Assembly (NCBI RefSeq): GCF_030704305.1
Contig: NZ_CP131935.1
Span: 2,480,001-2,544,000, forward strand
Direction: 5' to 3'
DNA: 64,000 nucleotides
DNA from: Massilia sp. R2A-15
GTDB lineage: Bacteria > Pseudomonadota > Gammaproteobacteria > Burkholderiales > Burkholderiaceae_D
A program made the translations under genes and the position numbers. The notes under the pieces were generated by a model. The model was not told the origin of the DNA. It worked only from the letters and a program-made list of their open reading frames with translations, and searched no databases. Positions 46,566 to 57,568 of the stretch are shown here, in pieces. Numbering within the stretch: the first letter of the stretch is position 1; every line of letters starts with the position of its first letter.

Positions 46566-48686
46566 ATGACCCGCAAGCTGTTCGTCACCACCGCCCTGCC
46601 TTACGCCAACGCAGCCTTCCACATCGGCCACATGATGGAGTACATCCAGGCCGATATCTGGGTGCGCTTCCAGCGAATGCAACGCGATGGCGGCGCCGCG
46701 CGCGAGGTCCATTTCGTCTGCGCCGACGACACCCACGGCACGCCGATCATGATCGCGGCCGAAAAGGAAGGCATCACGCCGCAGGAGTTCGTCGCCAAGA
46801 TCGCCGCCGGCCGCCAGCAATACCTGGACGGCTTCCACATCGGCTTCGACAACTGGTACTCGACCGACTCGCCGGAAAACGTCGAACTGTCGCAGGGCAT
46901 CTACCGCAAGCTGCGCGACGCCGGCCTGATCGTGACCAAGACCGTCGACCGCTTCTTCGACCCGGTCAAGGGCATGTTCCTGGCCGACCGCAACATCAAG
47001 GGCGAGTGCCCGAAGTGCGGCGCGAAGGATCAGTACGGCGACAACTGCGAAGTGTGCGGCGCGGCCTACCAGCCGACCGAACTGGTGAACCCGTTCTCCG
47101 TATTTACCGGCTCGACGCCGATCCTGAAGCCCTCGGAGCAGTACTTCTTCGCGCTGTCCGACCCACGCTGCTACACCTTCCTCAAGGAGTGGCTGAACAC
47201 GCCGGGCCGACTGCAGCCGGAAATGGTCAACAAGGTTTCCGAGTGGCTCGGTGAAGCGGGCGAAAAGCTGGCCGACTGGGACATCTCGCGGGACGCGCCC
47301 TACTTCGGCATTCCGATCCCTGACGCGCCGGGCAAATTCTTCTACGTGTGGCTGGACGCGCCGGTGGGCTACCTGGCCAGCCTGAAGAACTACTGCGCCA
47401 AGAAAGGCATCGACTTCGACGCGCTGCTGAACGATCCGGGCACCGAGCAGGTGCACTTCATCGGCAAGGACATCGTCTCTTTCCACCTGCTGTTCTGGCC
47501 TGCGATGCTGAACTTCGCGCAGCACCCGATCATCGACAAGCTGAAGGTCAACGTGCACGGGCACCTGACCGTCAACAACGAGAAGATGTCGAAGTCGCGC
47601 GGCACCGGCATCTCGCCGCTGCGCTACCTGGACCTGAAGATGAACCCGGAGTGGCTGCGCTACTACATCGCGTTCAAGCTCAATGCAAAAGTCGAAGACC
47701 TGGACTTCAACGGCGACGATTTCGTGGCGCGCGTGAACAGCGACTTGATCGGCAAGTACATCAACATCGCCAGCCGCTGCGCAGGCTTCATCGCCAAGAA
47801 GTTCGACGGCAAGCTGGCCGCCGAACTGTCGCCGACCGCGATGGGCTGGATTTCGAAGGCCCTGAGCGTCGACGGCGTCGAGCGCCAGGCCAGCATCGCC
47901 GCCCATTTCGAGAGCCGCGAATTTGGCAAGGCGCTGCGCGAGGTCATGGAAATCGCCGACATCACCAACCAGTACGTCGACGAGAACAAGCCGTGGATCC
48001 TGGCCAAGGATGCCGACAAAGCCGCGGAGCTGCATGATGTCTGCACCACCGCGCTGATCCTGTTCCGCCAGCTGACCATCCTGCTGTCGCCGGTGCTGCC
48101 GCAGATCGCGGCGCGCGTGGCCGAGATGCTGGGCGATGCGCAGCTGACGTGGGAAGACACCAAGGGCGCGGCCGTGTTCCAGCCGATGCTGGGCCGCACG
48201 ATCGGCGCGTACAGCCACCTGATGCAGCGCGTGGACGCGAAGATGGTCGAGGACTTGTTCGACAAGCCGGCGGCGGTCGCGGCGCCGGTGGCTGCTGCGG
48301 CGGAAGTCGCTCCAGCTGCTGCCAGCGACATCGAAGAACTGGCGCCGGAAATCAAGATCGACGACTTCACCAAGATCGACCTGCGCATTGCGAAGATCGT
48401 CAACTGCGAGCAGGTTGACGGTTCGGACAAGCTGCTGCGCCTGACGCTGGACGTAGGCGAAGGCCGCATGCGCAACGTCTTCTCGGGCATCAAGTCGGCG
48501 TATCAGCCGGAGCAGCTGATCGGCAAGCTGACGGTGCTTGTCGCGAATCTGGCGCCGCGCAAGATGAAGTTTGGCGTGTCCGAAGGCATGGTGCTGTGCG
48601 CATCGGCCGCGGACGAGAAAGCCGACCCAGGCCTGTACGTGCTGGAGCCGTGGCCGGGCGCGAAGCCGGGCATGCGCATCCGCTAA
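46566..48686 (+). CDS. metG: Methionyl-tRNA synthetase
   Basis: 706 residues. HIGH (19-22) in [11 protein letters not shown], zinc-knuckle Cys pairs CPKC...CEVC, KMSKS in NEKMSKSRG, anticodon helix-bundle and a C-terminal EMAP/Trbp111-like dimerisation and tRNA-binding domain ([26 protein letters not shown]). Long-form (dimeric) type. ATG 46566 gives the standard start; the in-frame 46470 codon does not. The stop is 11 bp before a repeat pair. Confidence 0.97.
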   Translation: MTRKLFVTTALPYANAAFHIGHMMEYIQADIWVRFQRMQRDGGAAREVHFVCADDTHGTPIMIAAEKEGITPQEFVAKIAAGRQQYLDGFHIGFDNWYSTDSPENVELSQGIYRKLRDAGLIVTKTVDRFFDPVKGMFLADRNIKGECPKCGAKDQYGDNCEVCGAAYQPTELVNPFSVFTGSTPILKPSEQYFFALSDPRCYTFLKEWLNTPGRLQPEMVNKVSEWLGEAGEKLADWDISRDAPYFGIPIPDAPGKFFYVWLDAPVGYLASLKNYCAKKGIDFDALLNDPGTEQVHFIGKDIVSFHLLFWPAMLNFAQHPIIDKLKVNVHGHLTVNNEKMSKSRGTGISPLRYLDLKMNPEWLRYYIAFKLNAKVEDLDFNGDDFVARVNSDLIGKYINIASRCAGFIAKKFDGKLAAELSPTAMGWISKALSVDGVERQASIAAHFESREFGKALREVMEIADITNQYVDENKPWILAKDADKAAELHDVCTTALILFRQLTILLSPVLPQIAARVAEMLGDAQLTWEDTKGAAVFQPMLGRTIGAYSHLMQRVDAKMVEDLFDKPAAVAAPVAAAAEVAPAAASDIEELAPEIKIDDFTKIDLRIAKIVNCEQVDGSDKLLRLTLDVGEGRMRNVFSGIKSAYQPEQLIGKLTVLVANLAPRKMKFGVSEGMVLCASAADEKADPGLYVLEPWPGAKPGMRIR

Positions 48687-48696
48687 CGAGCAAGAT

Positions 48697-48723
48697 GGGG
48701 TCAGGTCCGCAGGACCAGACCCC
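48697..48723 (+). repeat. Family A repeat after metG, forward
   Basis: Common form (centre GCA). With 48752-48778 it forms an 82-bp composite with a 28-base spacer, the same design as 1613-1694. Confidence 0.9.
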
Positions 48724-48751
48724 GACTCCGCTCCGCGCCGCGTCAAGCATC

Positions 48752-48778
48752 GGGGTCTGGTCCTGCGGACCTGACCCC
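48752..48778 (-). repeat. Family A repeat after metG, inverted
   Basis: Partner of 48697-48723; spacer begins GACTCCG and ends GCATC, as does the spacer of the clpB-side composite read on the other strand. Confidence 0.9.
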
Positions 48779-48837
48779 AGCTTTTCTGCCGCGGCTTTAA
48801 TCCAGGTCGGCGCAGCTCACTCTACCGCGACAACACC

Positions 48838-48864
48838 GGGGTCAGGTCCGACGGACCTGACCCC
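48838..48864. repeat. Family A repeat, perfect palindrome
   Basis: Arms GGGGTCAGGTCC and GGACCTGACCCC, centre GAC, 25 bp before the stop end of the spermidine-synthase-like gene. Confidence 0.9.
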
Positions 48865-48889
48865 ATCTTTCTCAGCGCCGCGTGCTGGT

Positions 48890-51028
48890 TTAGTGGGTCT
48901 TGTACTCCACCGCCATGTTATCGTCGGTGATCCGCCACAGTCCCTTCTTCGCAAGATACTCGTCGCGCCTTGGCCGCAGCGGCATCGTCGCCAGCCGGTC
49001 AAGTTCGGGCCGATACCCTTCGAACAGCCGCAGGTTCGCCCTTCTCTCCTCCACGCTCATATCGAACGGCGCATCGCTCGCCGCCACGAACGTCAGGTAC
49101 GTCGTCACGTGTTTGAACACGGTCGCCGCCGTGTACACCACATCCTGCGAACCGGTGGCGTTATAGTAGATCACCCCGCCCGGCTTCAGGTGCCGGCGCG
49201 CCATCTCGAGGAATTCCGCCGACAGCAAGTTGGTTGCATTGCTGCGCCAGTAGTACGTGGTGTTCATCACGATCAGGTCGAATCGCTCGTCCGGATGGTT
49301 GCGCAGCCATCGCCTTCCATCGTCAATATTCAAATGCACCTTGGGGTCGGCCAGCACGCCCGCAATCTGCGGGTAGTGCCCCATCACCGACGTATATCCC
49401 TTGTTGATCTCGACGATCGTCAGCGACTTTACCGGCTGATACGTCGAAATGACCTTGGCCCACGAGCCCGTGCTGAGGCCAATCTCCAGCACCCGCTCCG
49501 GCTTGCGATGCAGGCTGGCGATCAGGTAGGCGCGGTCGATCAGGTTCGTATTGAGCAGCGGGTCGAGGTTGTAGCGGCCGTCGTAGATGCCATGGCCGTA
49601 CATGATGTCCGCATCGGGCTGGTGATCGACCGTGATGATGCCGCTGCGATTTTCCAGCCGGTGCACGAACGCCGGATGATGCGGCTTGCCGAACTGGAGG
49701 CGCTCGAGATGGCCGTCGTACAGCCAGCCGTGCAGCGCGCCGGCGACGACGATCATCGCCGCCGCAAGCCCCGCGGCGCGCAGCTTCGACGCGCGCTCCA
49801 TCGGCAGCGCCGCCAGCAGCGCGAGTAGCAGCAGCATGGTGAGCGCGCTCAGTATCGCGATGTTGGCTTCCAGCGTGAACAGGTCGAGCAGGATGAACCC
49901 TGTCGCCAGCGGCCCGAACGTGGCGCCAACGATATTGGCAAAGTACAGCCACGACACCGAGCGCGCCGCGTCAGCCGATTCGCCCGGCACGCCCAGGTGC
50001 ATCAGCATCGGCAGGATGCCGCCGGTGAAGAAGGCGACGGCGGCGATGGTGAGGTAGGCGACCATCGCGCCGGCGTCCTTCGCCACCCATGCCGAAGTCG
50101 CCGCTACAATCGGCAGCGCCAGGTAGAATACGGCGACCGCGCAAAACAGCGCGCGCACCAGGTAGGCCACCGGCCGCCCGTCCGGCAGGCAGGCCCTGCG
50201 CGAGTGCAGCGAGCCGGCGCCGATCCCGGTCAGGAAGGCGGCCAGCATCAGCCCGAACACCTGCGGCCGGTTGGCCGTCATGAAGCCGAGCATGCGGAAC
50301 CACAAAATCTCCTGGCTCAGCGAGATGAAGCCGATCGCCAGCAAGATCGCGCAGACCAGCCCATACGGAAGCAGCGCCGGCCGCGCAGGTTCCGCTTCCG
50401 GCAAATCGTCGCCGATGACGCCTGCGCGCGCGATGCGGCAGCTGGCCTCGTAGATGAGCGACGCAGTGGCAAAATTACAACACGCCGCGATCAGCACGGC
50501 GCCGTGCTGGCCAGTGAAGCGAAACAGCACCTGCACAGTGAACCACGCCGCCAGCGCGGAGCCAAAGGTGTTGAACGCATACAGCAGGCCGACCGACTGG
50601 CCGACGTTGCGCAGGTAGCCTTGCAGCCAGGCCACCAGCACCGGCAGGGTCGCGCCCATCATCAGCGTCGGCACGGCGAGGATTAGGTACACCCACAGCA
50701 CCAGCGCGCCGGTGGAGGTGTCTCCGGCCGCGTCGCTGACCAGGCGGATCAGCGCCAGGCTGGCCAGTCCGTAAAGGCCGATCACCACTTCGAGCGCGAG
50801 GAACAGCCGCAGCAGATGGCGCGGGAAGCGCCGCTGCAGCCAGCCGCCGGCGAGCGCGCCCACGCCCAGGCCAAACATGAAGACCGACACGATCACCGTC
50901 ACCGATTCGCTGTTGATGCCGAAGGTAGCGAACAGCGTGCGCTGCCAGACCACCTGGTAGATCAGCGCCGAAAATCCGGACACGAGGAACAGCAAGGCGA
51001 TGTAGCGGGAAGTCGGCGGTGCGCGCAT
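48890..51028 (-). CDS. Fused MFS-type transporter/spermidine-synthase-like protein
   Basis: 712 residues. About 12-14 membrane helices (FLVSGFSALIYQVVWQRTLF at the start is typical of the fused SpeE-like family), then a cytoplasmic Rossmann domain with SAM-type motif VLEIGLSTGSWAKVI, acidic VEINKGYTSV and DLIVMNTTYYWR. The active-site GGG...DxxD of polyamine synthases is not evident, so real substrate is unclear. Membrane enzyme of unknown role. One of the larger genes of the window; repeats flank both ends. Confidence 0.85.
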   Translation of the reverse strand: MRAPPTSRYIALLFLVSGFSALIYQVVWQRTLFATFGINSESVTVIVSVFMFGLGVGALAGGWLQRRFPRHLLRLFLALEVVIGLYGLASLALIRLVSDAAGDTSTGALVLWVYLILAVPTLMMGATLPVLVAWLQGYLRNVGQSVGLLYAFNTFGSALAAWFTVQVLFRFTGQHGAVLIAACCNFATASLIYEASCRIARAGVIGDDLPEAEPARPALLPYGLVCAILLAIGFISLSQEILWFRMLGFMTANRPQVFGLMLAAFLTGIGAGSLHSRRACLPDGRPVAYLVRALFCAVAVFYLALPIVAATSAWVAKDAGAMVAYLTIAAVAFFTGGILPMLMHLGVPGESADAARSVSWLYFANIVGATFGPLATGFILLDLFTLEANIAILSALTMLLLLALLAALPMERASKLRAAGLAAAMIVVAGALHGWLYDGHLERLQFGKPHHPAFVHRLENRSGIITVDHQPDADIMYGHGIYDGRYNLDPLLNTNLIDRAYLIASLHRKPERVLEIGLSTGSWAKVISTYQPVKSLTIVEINKGYTSVMGHYPQIAGVLADPKVHLNIDDGRRWLRNHPDERFDLIVMNTTYYWRSNATNLLSAEFLEMARRHLKPGGVIYYNATGSQDVVYTAATVFKHVTTYLTFVAASDAPFDMSVEERRANLRLFEGYRPELDRLATMPLRPRRDEYLAKKGLWRITDDNMAVEYKTH

Positions 51029-51095
51029 TCTTGCCTTTCGATTAAGGTTGCTGGTGCGATTCTATGCCAAAGCCGGTCGCCAAGTGATCCCAAAT

Positions 51096-51122
51096 GGGGT
51101 CAGGTCCGCAGGACCAGACCCC
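51096..51122 (+). repeat. Family A repeat between divergent genes
   Basis: Common form in the 213-bp divergent spacer between the fused transporter gene and the gene at 51242. Confidence 0.9.
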
Positions 51123-51174
51123 GGAAACGCATCCGGCGCGGGCGCAGAACTGGTTTCACCGCGGCGACGGGGTT

Positions 51175-51180
51175 TATAAT
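51175..51180 (+). promoter_or_regulatory. Putative -10 element
   Basis: TATAAT, 62 bases upstream of the ATG at 51242; weak -35 candidate (TGGTTT, 51151-51156). Confidence 0.4.
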
Positions 51181-51241
51181 GCGCAGTCTTGATGAGAAAT
51201 CCGCGCCATGACGCGCCCACATTTGAAAAGCGACACCCTCC

Positions 51242-52558
51242 ATGACTGAACTGACCTCTTTACGGCACATCCCGCAAGCCAACCTGTTTCGCAAAGGCGA
51301 CGTATTCGTCCTGTTCGGCGAACTGTTCGGCCGCGGCTACGCCAATGGCCTGATCGATGAAGCGCGCAAGGCGGGCATGACCATCGTCGGCATCACCGTC
51401 GGCCGCCGCGACGAGAACAACGCGCTGCGCGCCCTGAACGCGGAAGAACTGGCCGAAGCCGAAGCCAAGCTGGGCGGACGCATCATCAACGAGCCGCTGA
51501 TGGCCGGCTTCGACCTCGACGCTCCCGCAGGCGAGCAGAACCCGACCGAGATGCTGTCCGGGATCACGCTCAAGAGCTGGCAGGAAGACAAGCTGGACTG
51601 GGACAAGATCGAGGCATGCCGCCAGGCCGGCGTGCAGCGCTTCTCCGCGTCGGCGGCGATCGTCATGGCCGAGATCGACAAGCTGGTGCCGGACGGCGCC
51701 AACGTGTTCTTCGCCCACACCATGGCCGGCGGCATCCCGAAGATCAAGGCCTTCCTGGCGATTGCCAACCGCATCTACAAGGGCCGCGGCGAGCGCTTCA
51801 TGTCCTCGCGCGCCCTGCTCGACAGCGACCTGGGCAAGCTGATCCTGATGAACTTCGACGAAGTCACCGCCAACACGCTGCAGCACCTGATCACCGCCAG
51901 CGCGGCGATCCGCGAGCGCGTGACCAAGACCGGCGGCGAAGTGCGCTACAGCGCCTACGGCTACCACGGCACCGAGATCCTGATCGGCGACGAGTACCAG
52001 TGGCAGACCTACACCAACTACACCCAGGGCTACGCGAAGATGCGCCTGGAAAGCGTGGCCGAGGCGGCCTGGAAACAGGGCATCGCCGCGACCGTGTTCA
52101 ACTGCCCGGAAATCCGCACCAACTCGTCCGACATTTTCGTCGGCGTCGAGCTGTCGCTGTTCCCGCTGCTCAAAGCGCTGAAAAAAGAAGGCGGCGGCGC
52201 CTGGGTCGATGAGCAATGGGCGATCTGCCAGTCGCTGCTGGAAGACGGCGTGTCGCTGCAGTCGATCCTCGACACCATCGAGGCCTACAACCAGGACGCG
52301 ACTTCCGCCAGCTTCCGCAACTTCGAAGCCTGGCCGATGGACAACACGCCGGCGCTGGCCGACGTGATGATCGGCACCTCGGAAGACATCACCAAGCTGC
52401 ACAAGGACCGCAAGGAATTGATCACCGACCACCTGTCGAGCCTGGTGCTCGAGGGCACCGGCCCGCTGATGTTCCACGCGGCCGCCGAGAAGATCGCACC
52501 GGTGCTGTGGCTCAACCACGACATCATCGCCCGCGAGCTGAACGCCCTGCACAAGTAA
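51242..52558 (+). CDS. Conserved 438-residue protein, possible enoyl-ACP reductase-like (FabMG type)
   Basis: Cytoplasmic, probably Rossmann-like: GDVFVLFGELFGRGYANGLIDEARKAG near the N-terminus with ITVGRRDENNALRALN, then the long conserved stretch FFAHTMAGGIPKIKAFLAIANRIYKG and YSAYGYHGTEILIGDEYQW. I recall databases naming this family enoyl ACP reductase FabMG, but cannot confirm the chemistry from sequence; the gene is kept symbol-free. Well conserved in Burkholderiales, so a core metabolic role is plausible. Divergent from the fused transporter, followed by DUF3460 after 76 bp. Confidence 0.65.
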   Translation: MTELTSLRHIPQANLFRKGDVFVLFGELFGRGYANGLIDEARKAGMTIVGITVGRRDENNALRALNAEELAEAEAKLGGRIINEPLMAGFDLDAPAGEQNPTEMLSGITLKSWQEDKLDWDKIEACRQAGVQRFSASAAIVMAEIDKLVPDGANVFFAHTMAGGIPKIKAFLAIANRIYKGRGERFMSSRALLDSDLGKLILMNFDEVTANTLQHLITASAAIRERVTKTGGEVRYSAYGYHGTEILIGDEYQWQTYTNYTQGYAKMRLESVAEAAWKQGIAATVFNCPEIRTNSSDIFVGVELSLFPLLKALKKEGGGAWVDEQWAICQSLLEDGVSLQSILDTIEAYNQDATSASFRNFEAWPMDNTPALADVMIGTSEDITKLHKDRKELITDHLSSLVLEGTGPLMFHAAAEKIAPVLWLNHDIIARELNALHK

Positions 52559-52634
52559 TCCTGTTTTCCCCGGCGCCGCGCGCCGGGGTTCCCCTTCGCG
52601 GTAGAATACCGTGTCCGCAACATACTTTCCTGAT

Positions 52635-52844
52635 ATGAAACTCTCCAAACAACACGACCGCTACGAATCCGAGCACACCCTGTTCATCAAGAAGCTGAAG
52701 GAAGCCAACCCGGAAATCGAAGTGGGCCAGCGCGAAGGCCGCGCCCTGCTGTGGGAAAAGGCGCCGACCGCGCTGTCCGAGCAGCAGCGCAATGCCGAGT
52801 CGCGCGTCAAGCAGCAAGCCTACGTCTACCAGAACAAGCTGTAA
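52635..52844 (+). CDS. DUF3460 protein
   Basis: 69-residue helical protein, family DUF3460: YESEHTLFIKKLKEANPEIEVGQREGRALLWEKAP. Typical small betaproteobacterial protein upstream of scpA; function unknown. The ATG at 52635 gives the family start MKLSKQHDRY; the scpA ATG follows 13 bp later. Confidence 0.85.
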   Translation: MKLSKQHDRYESEHTLFIKKLKEANPEIEVGQREGRALLWEKAPTALSEQQRNAESRVKQQAYVYQNKL

Positions 52845-52857
52845 GCGAAGCGAAACC

Positions 52858-53703
52858 ATGTTGCCAGACGAGGGGACGGCGCTGTTGGCCGAACCCGGCG
52901 CCGATGCTGTAGTGTCCGAAGTTGCCGCCACGGCCCGCCTGTACGGCGAGCCGCTGCTGCGCATGCCGACGGACTTGTACATCCCGCCCGACGCGCTGGA
53001 AATCTTCCTCGAAGCGTTCGAAGGTCCGCTCGACCTGCTGCTGTACCTGATCCGCAAGCAGAACTTCAACATCCTCGACATTCCGATGGCGCAGGTGACC
53101 CTGCAGTACCTGAAGTATGTCGACCAGATCCGTCTGCACAACCTCGAGCTGGCGGCGGAATACCTGCTGATGGCGGCGATGCTCATCGAGATCAAGTCGC
53201 GCATGCTGCTGCCGCAGCGGCATCACGACCTGGAGGTGGAGCACGACGACCCGCGCGCGGAACTGGTGCGGCGCCTGCTCGAATACGAACAGATCAAGCT
53301 GGCCGCCTACGACCTGAACGCCCTGCCCCAGCTCGACCGCGACTTTACGCGGCCGGAGCTGTTCATCGAGCAGAGCAACGTGCCGGTGTTCCCGCAGGTG
53401 GAACCGGGCGACCTGCAGCGCGCCTGGCTCGACGTGTTCAAGCGCGCCAAGCTGACCCAGCACCACAAGATCAGCCGCCAGGAACTGTCGGTGCGCGAGC
53501 ACATGTCGGCGATCCTGCGCCAGCTGCAATCGACGCGCTTCGTCGAGTTTGCCGACTTGTTCGCCGGCCAGAGCGGCGGCGTGCCGATCGTGGTCGTGCA
53601 CTTCGTCGCCATGCTCGAACTGGCCAAAGAGACCCTCATCGAAATTACCCAGGCCGAGCCGTTTGCGCCGATATACGTGCGGCTCGCCTATTCGCCGGCG
53701 TGA
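52858..53703 (+). CDS. scpA: Segregation and condensation protein A
   Basis: Kleisin subunit of the SMC-ScpAB condensin. 281 residues: N-terminal kleisin part LEAFEGPLDLLLYLIRKQNFNILDIP, middle LELAAEYLLMAAMLIEIKSRMLLP, and C-terminal winged helix. A 45-residue non-conserved N-terminal extension precedes the motif; the true start may lie slightly inside it. scpB is not in the window. Followed by panC after 30 bp, the usual Burkholderiales layout. Confidence 0.93.
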   Translation: MLPDEGTALLAEPGADAVVSEVAATARLYGEPLLRMPTDLYIPPDALEIFLEAFEGPLDLLLYLIRKQNFNILDIPMAQVTLQYLKYVDQIRLHNLELAAEYLLMAAMLIEIKSRMLLPQRHHDLEVEHDDPRAELVRRLLEYEQIKLAAYDLNALPQLDRDFTRPELFIEQSNVPVFPQVEPGDLQRAWLDVFKRAKLTQHHKISRQELSVREHMSAILRQLQSTRFVEFADLFAGQSGGVPIVVVHFVAMLELAKETLIEITQAEPFAPIYVRLAYSPA

Positions 53704-53721
53704 CGCCGGCATTACCACTAA

Positions 53722-54573
<852 letters not shown>

Positions 54574-54586
54574 ACTTCGGCTCATA

Positions 54587-54611
54587 GGGTCTGACCCGCC
54601 GGGTCAGACCC
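54587..54611. repeat. Family C hairpin repeat
   Basis: GGGTCTGACCC - GCC - GGGTCAGACCC, 11-base arms, followed by AGGTGTGCC; 13 bp after the panC stop. Confidence 0.85.
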
Positions 54612-54632
54612 AGGTGTGCCTGTGGCTGATAG

Positions 54633-54659
54633 AAAAAACCGGGGCAACCCCGGTTTTTT
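54633..54659 (+). terminator. Rho-independent terminator after panC
   Basis: ACCGGGG / CCCCGGT stem, CAA loop, with A6 before and T6 after; likely bidirectional, also ending the minus-strand gene at 54842. Confidence 0.85.
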
Positions 54660-54841
54660 CTTTCGGCGCTTTGAATATGCCCCTATTCAATATTTCGAAC
54701 TGCCACTGCGCAGCGAAAGCTGCGGTTCATATCTTCCGTCTCCCAACGGCTGGCCAAGAGAATAAGTTTGGATAGATCAAGTCGGACGTCCCTGCCTTTA
54801 TGACGACTAAGCGGACACGCGTGGACGGCTCGATAGCGGTC

Positions 54842-55492
54842 TCATTTGCGCGCCCGCCGAAACAGGCGTAACTCCGCAACCAACGCATAAAGCACGAAAT
54901 CTTTCAGTTGGTCCCGTGCGTCTGTCTCTATCCTGGCGATTTCGGCCTTAGCCTCGGTCGTTCTGCCGGCCGCCGCGAGAAGATCAATCGCGGACACCGT
55001 TCGCAGAACAGTGATGGCTGATTGCGGCTCCAGGTATCTGGCGAGCTGCGCATACTCGGCTTCGCCAAACAGGAATTTCACGCTTCCACCTTCGACTGCC
55101 AAGGAACCATCACCGCTCGTGCCCCCCTTCTCAAGTATTGCGAGTATGTTGTCCCTGACCGCGCTTAGGAGAACCAGCTTTCCGCGCAATGTGCGCAGTA
55201 TGAGCCACCGTCGCACATAGACTGCCGCGAACAATCCCGCACAGGCGCCGAAGGTGCTCCATACCATCCAGGAGTAGTCCGAGCCGTGAATTTGCGCGAA
55301 GGCGAAGGAGCCACGTGTCGCCAACAGCGGAACCATCCACTCGCTCCAGACGTAAGCCCCACCACGGTACAAGCCCCAGTAGAACACGAGATAAGTGCAG
55401 AAAATGCTCCAGAGTACTGCACCCAAGAACGCGACCATGATTCTTCGGTTTGCCTTGGATGAGTCCGGATCTTTTGTCGTAGCTGCTTCCAT
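54842..55492 (-). CDS. Two-TM protein of unknown family, paralogue A
   Basis: 216 residues. Two clear membrane segments near the N-terminus (IMVAFLGAVLWSIFCTYLVFYW and about 78-95), then a cytoplasmic part: VRRWLILRTLRGKLVLLSAVRDNILAILEKG, FLFGEAEYAQLARYLEP and VLRTVSAIDLLAAAG. Paralogue of the gene at 61747-62421 (strongly alike at YWGLYRGG, LRTL, RDNIL, RTVSA). Base composition is somewhat lower GC than the core genes. No family or function recognised; a panC terminator borders its end. Confidence 0.7.
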   Translation of the reverse strand: MEAATTKDPDSSKANRRIMVAFLGAVLWSIFCTYLVFYWGLYRGGAYVWSEWMVPLLATRGSFAFAQIHGSDYSWMVWSTFGACAGLFAAVYVRRWLILRTLRGKLVLLSAVRDNILAILEKGGTSGDGSLAVEGGSVKFLFGEAEYAQLARYLEPQSAITVLRTVSAIDLLAAAGRTTEAKAEIARIETDARDQLKDFVLYALVAELRLFRRARK

Positions 55493-55788
55493 AGTACCTA
55501 TGCCCTCGTTGAAGAATGGGAAGTGAGTTCGATCGAAAACGGCTAAATTTCCTATTATTAACTATACGTTGGGGTGCCGATTGAGTTAGGCCAAACACCA
55601 GGAATACGCCAGGCGAATTGGAACCGCCGTTCGGGCATGTAATGTGTGACATTTCCGAATTGTTGCTTCCGTGCCAGTCGCGTTAGCGCATTCCACTAAG
55701 ATTACGACCGAGTTTGAGGCAATGTAAATTCGTTGTCGCTCTGGGGGTGAAACTTGAGGTATCCAGAAATGACATTTCGAAGACGCCA

Positions 55789-56277
55789 ATGACCAAGAAT
55801 CCTGCCCCATTTCCTCTCGCAGACAGCGTGCGTGGCGATCTTCGGGAAGACGGCGATTTGTCCGACATGCTGAGCGAATTGAGGATCCTGCTGCCGGGAG
55901 CGCAGATGCTGACGGCTTTCCTGATCATTTTGCCTTTCAGCGCCGGCGCGCGGCAGCTCATCCAGACTGAGCGGGTGGCATTTTTGGCGACCTTTTTCTT
56001 TGCCCTCACCAGCCTGGTTCTGTTGAGCGCGCCGGCCATCCAGCATCGCCTGATGCGGCCCCTCATCAGCCGCGAACGCTTCAAGCGCATGGCTACACGG
56101 CAGATCGTGGCTGGATCCTGTGCGTTGGCATTCGCTTTTATACTCGGCACCAACCTGGTGATCTCCGCAGTGTTTGGCGCGTTTCTTGGCCACCTTACCA
56201 GCGGAGCCATGGCGTTGCTCATCACCTGCTTGTGGTGCCTGCTTCCGATGTATCTGAAGCGACGGCACGGGTTCTGA
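55789..56277 (+). CDS. DUF6328 membrane protein
   Basis: 162 residues, family DUF6328: conserved ELRILLPGAQMLTAFLIILPF, then three further hydrophobic segments and a C-terminal basic end (YLKRRHGF). Membrane protein of unknown role. ATG 55789 chosen to give the usual start; a longer frame (55714) has a non-conserved N-terminus. Divergent from the two-TM gene at 54842; the 296-bp gap has no recognisable site. Confidence 0.82.
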   Translation: MTKNPAPFPLADSVRGDLREDGDLSDMLSELRILLPGAQMLTAFLIILPFSAGARQLIQTERVAFLATFFFALTSLVLLSAPAIQHRLMRPLISRERFKRMATRQIVAGSCALAFAFILGTNLVISAVFGAFLGHLTSGAMALLITCLWCLLPMYLKRRHGF

Positions 56278-56332
56278 CGAGAATCGAGGCGCGTTAGCTG
56301 AGCAACCCAACGCAGTAAAGCGCGCTCAATAT

Positions 56333-56357
56333 GGGTACCTGCCTCCGCAGGTACGAC
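56333..56357 (+). repeat. Family B hairpin repeat
   Basis: GGGTACCTGC - CTCC - GCAGGTACGAC, preceded by GCGCGCTCAATAT; arms differ from other copies by paired changes. Confidence 0.85.
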
Positions 56358-56451
56358 AAGCTAACTTGTAGAGAATCCCGAAGACACAAAGATTTACAAC
56401 GGTATTTTCGGTACCGAACAGGTTGTCGATAGCTTGTGGCGAAATCAAAAT

Positions 56452-56478
56452 GGGGTCAGGTCCGCAGGACCAGACCCC
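56452..56478 (+). repeat. Family A repeat
   Basis: Common form (centre GCA), 46 bp past the stop end of the secreted unknown gene. Confidence 0.9.
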
Positions 56479-56523
56479 GGTTCTGCAAGCCACGCGAATT
56501 TTCAGACGCGCGGCCAGCCAGCG

Positions 56524-57447
56524 CTATCGGTTCAAATTGGCGTTATAGCGCACCTCGGCCTTGCACTCCTGCAGATTTGACTCGGCGTCCGCCATGCACG
56601 CCCGATGGGCTTCGTAGCCCAGGTTATTCCGAGGGTTGTTGCAATCGTTCATCTGCCTGTTGGCCGCCGCCGTGCAGTTCTGCAGCGTCGGTCGTTCGCT
56701 TCGCCCGGTCTCGACCGTGTTGATCGCATACTGATCGGTCTGTCGCGCCGACGCGGCGACAGGCGCGGCAGCGGACACGCGATTTCCGCCGTTGTAAGTG
56801 TCGTCCCGGACGGCCTCGCCATCTGTGCTGGTACAAGTGATGCCGCCGCCATCGATGAAGGCGCAGACGTCGCCCCCTCCGCCGAGTGCCGTGTTGGCGT
56901 ACGTCGCGTTGCCATTGCGCCGGCGCGCCGCGTGCTTCTGCAGGACTTCGGCCGCGGCGCTGATCCCGGACATGAACGGATAAGGGTCGTAGCTTGCCTT
57001 CCAGCTTGCCCGGTCGCCCTGCTTGGGAGAGAACCTGAAAGTGCGCGTGCCGTCGTCGAGGTCCAGGTACTCGATCTGGGTGCCTTTGGTGAGTTCCGCG
57101 CTGTTGGCAACCGGTGTGCAGGTGACCGATGCCGCCGCGGCTGCGAGGTAGCACACGTTGACGGAACGGTCGCTCAGCGCAATCCAGCTGGCCGGCGCCG
57201 CGCTGACGAAGTCGCCCGGCACGATCTGGCGCACCGTGCCGACCGCGTCGGGGTGCTTGCCGCTTCTGCACGCCGCACCGTCCGCGCAGAATTCGACCCG
57301 GCCGCCGTCTTTCAGGGCGACACGCGCCGGTGGTTCCGCGTTACTTGCGGTGCGCGGCTGACCGGCGGGCCGCGCGAGCGGTGACCAGGTTAGCGCTCCA
57401 AGAACAGCGATGCCGATTGCTCGACTCGCAAAATGCCGATAAGTCAT
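56524..57447 (-). CDS. Secreted hypothetical protein with Cys pairs
   Basis: 307 residues, signal peptide MTYRHFASRAIGIAVLGALTWSPLA. Beta-rich middle (EYLDLDDGTRTFRFSPKQGDRASW), Gly-rich GGGGDVCAFIDGGGITCTS, and a C-terminal helical part with six Cys in pairs (LQNCTAAANRQMNDC, HRACMADAESNLQEC), suggesting periplasmic disulfides. No family recognised. A TonB-C-like gene lies upstream on the same strand, 121 bp away. Confidence 0.65.
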   Translation of the reverse strand: MTYRHFASRAIGIAVLGALTWSPLARPAGQPRTASNAEPPARVALKDGGRVEFCADGAACRSGKHPDAVGTVRQIVPGDFVSAAPASWIALSDRSVNVCYLAAAAASVTCTPVANSAELTKGTQIEYLDLDDGTRTFRFSPKQGDRASWKASYDPYPFMSGISAAAEVLQKHAARRRNGNATYANTALGGGGDVCAFIDGGGITCTSTDGEAVRDDTYNGGNRVSAAAPVAASARQTDQYAINTVETGRSERPTLQNCTAAANRQMNDCNNPRNNLGYEAHRACMADAESNLQECKAEVRYNANLNR

Positions 57448-57568
57448 ACCGCCCCCAAGTCAGATTGGGCTTCGTCAAAATGGCGGCCGCCCCACGCAAC
57501 GAGCAGCCGCCGCCAGTTCGGTTGAACGCACGTTTCGGGCCGCCGTTGTGATGAGGTTCTCCACGGTT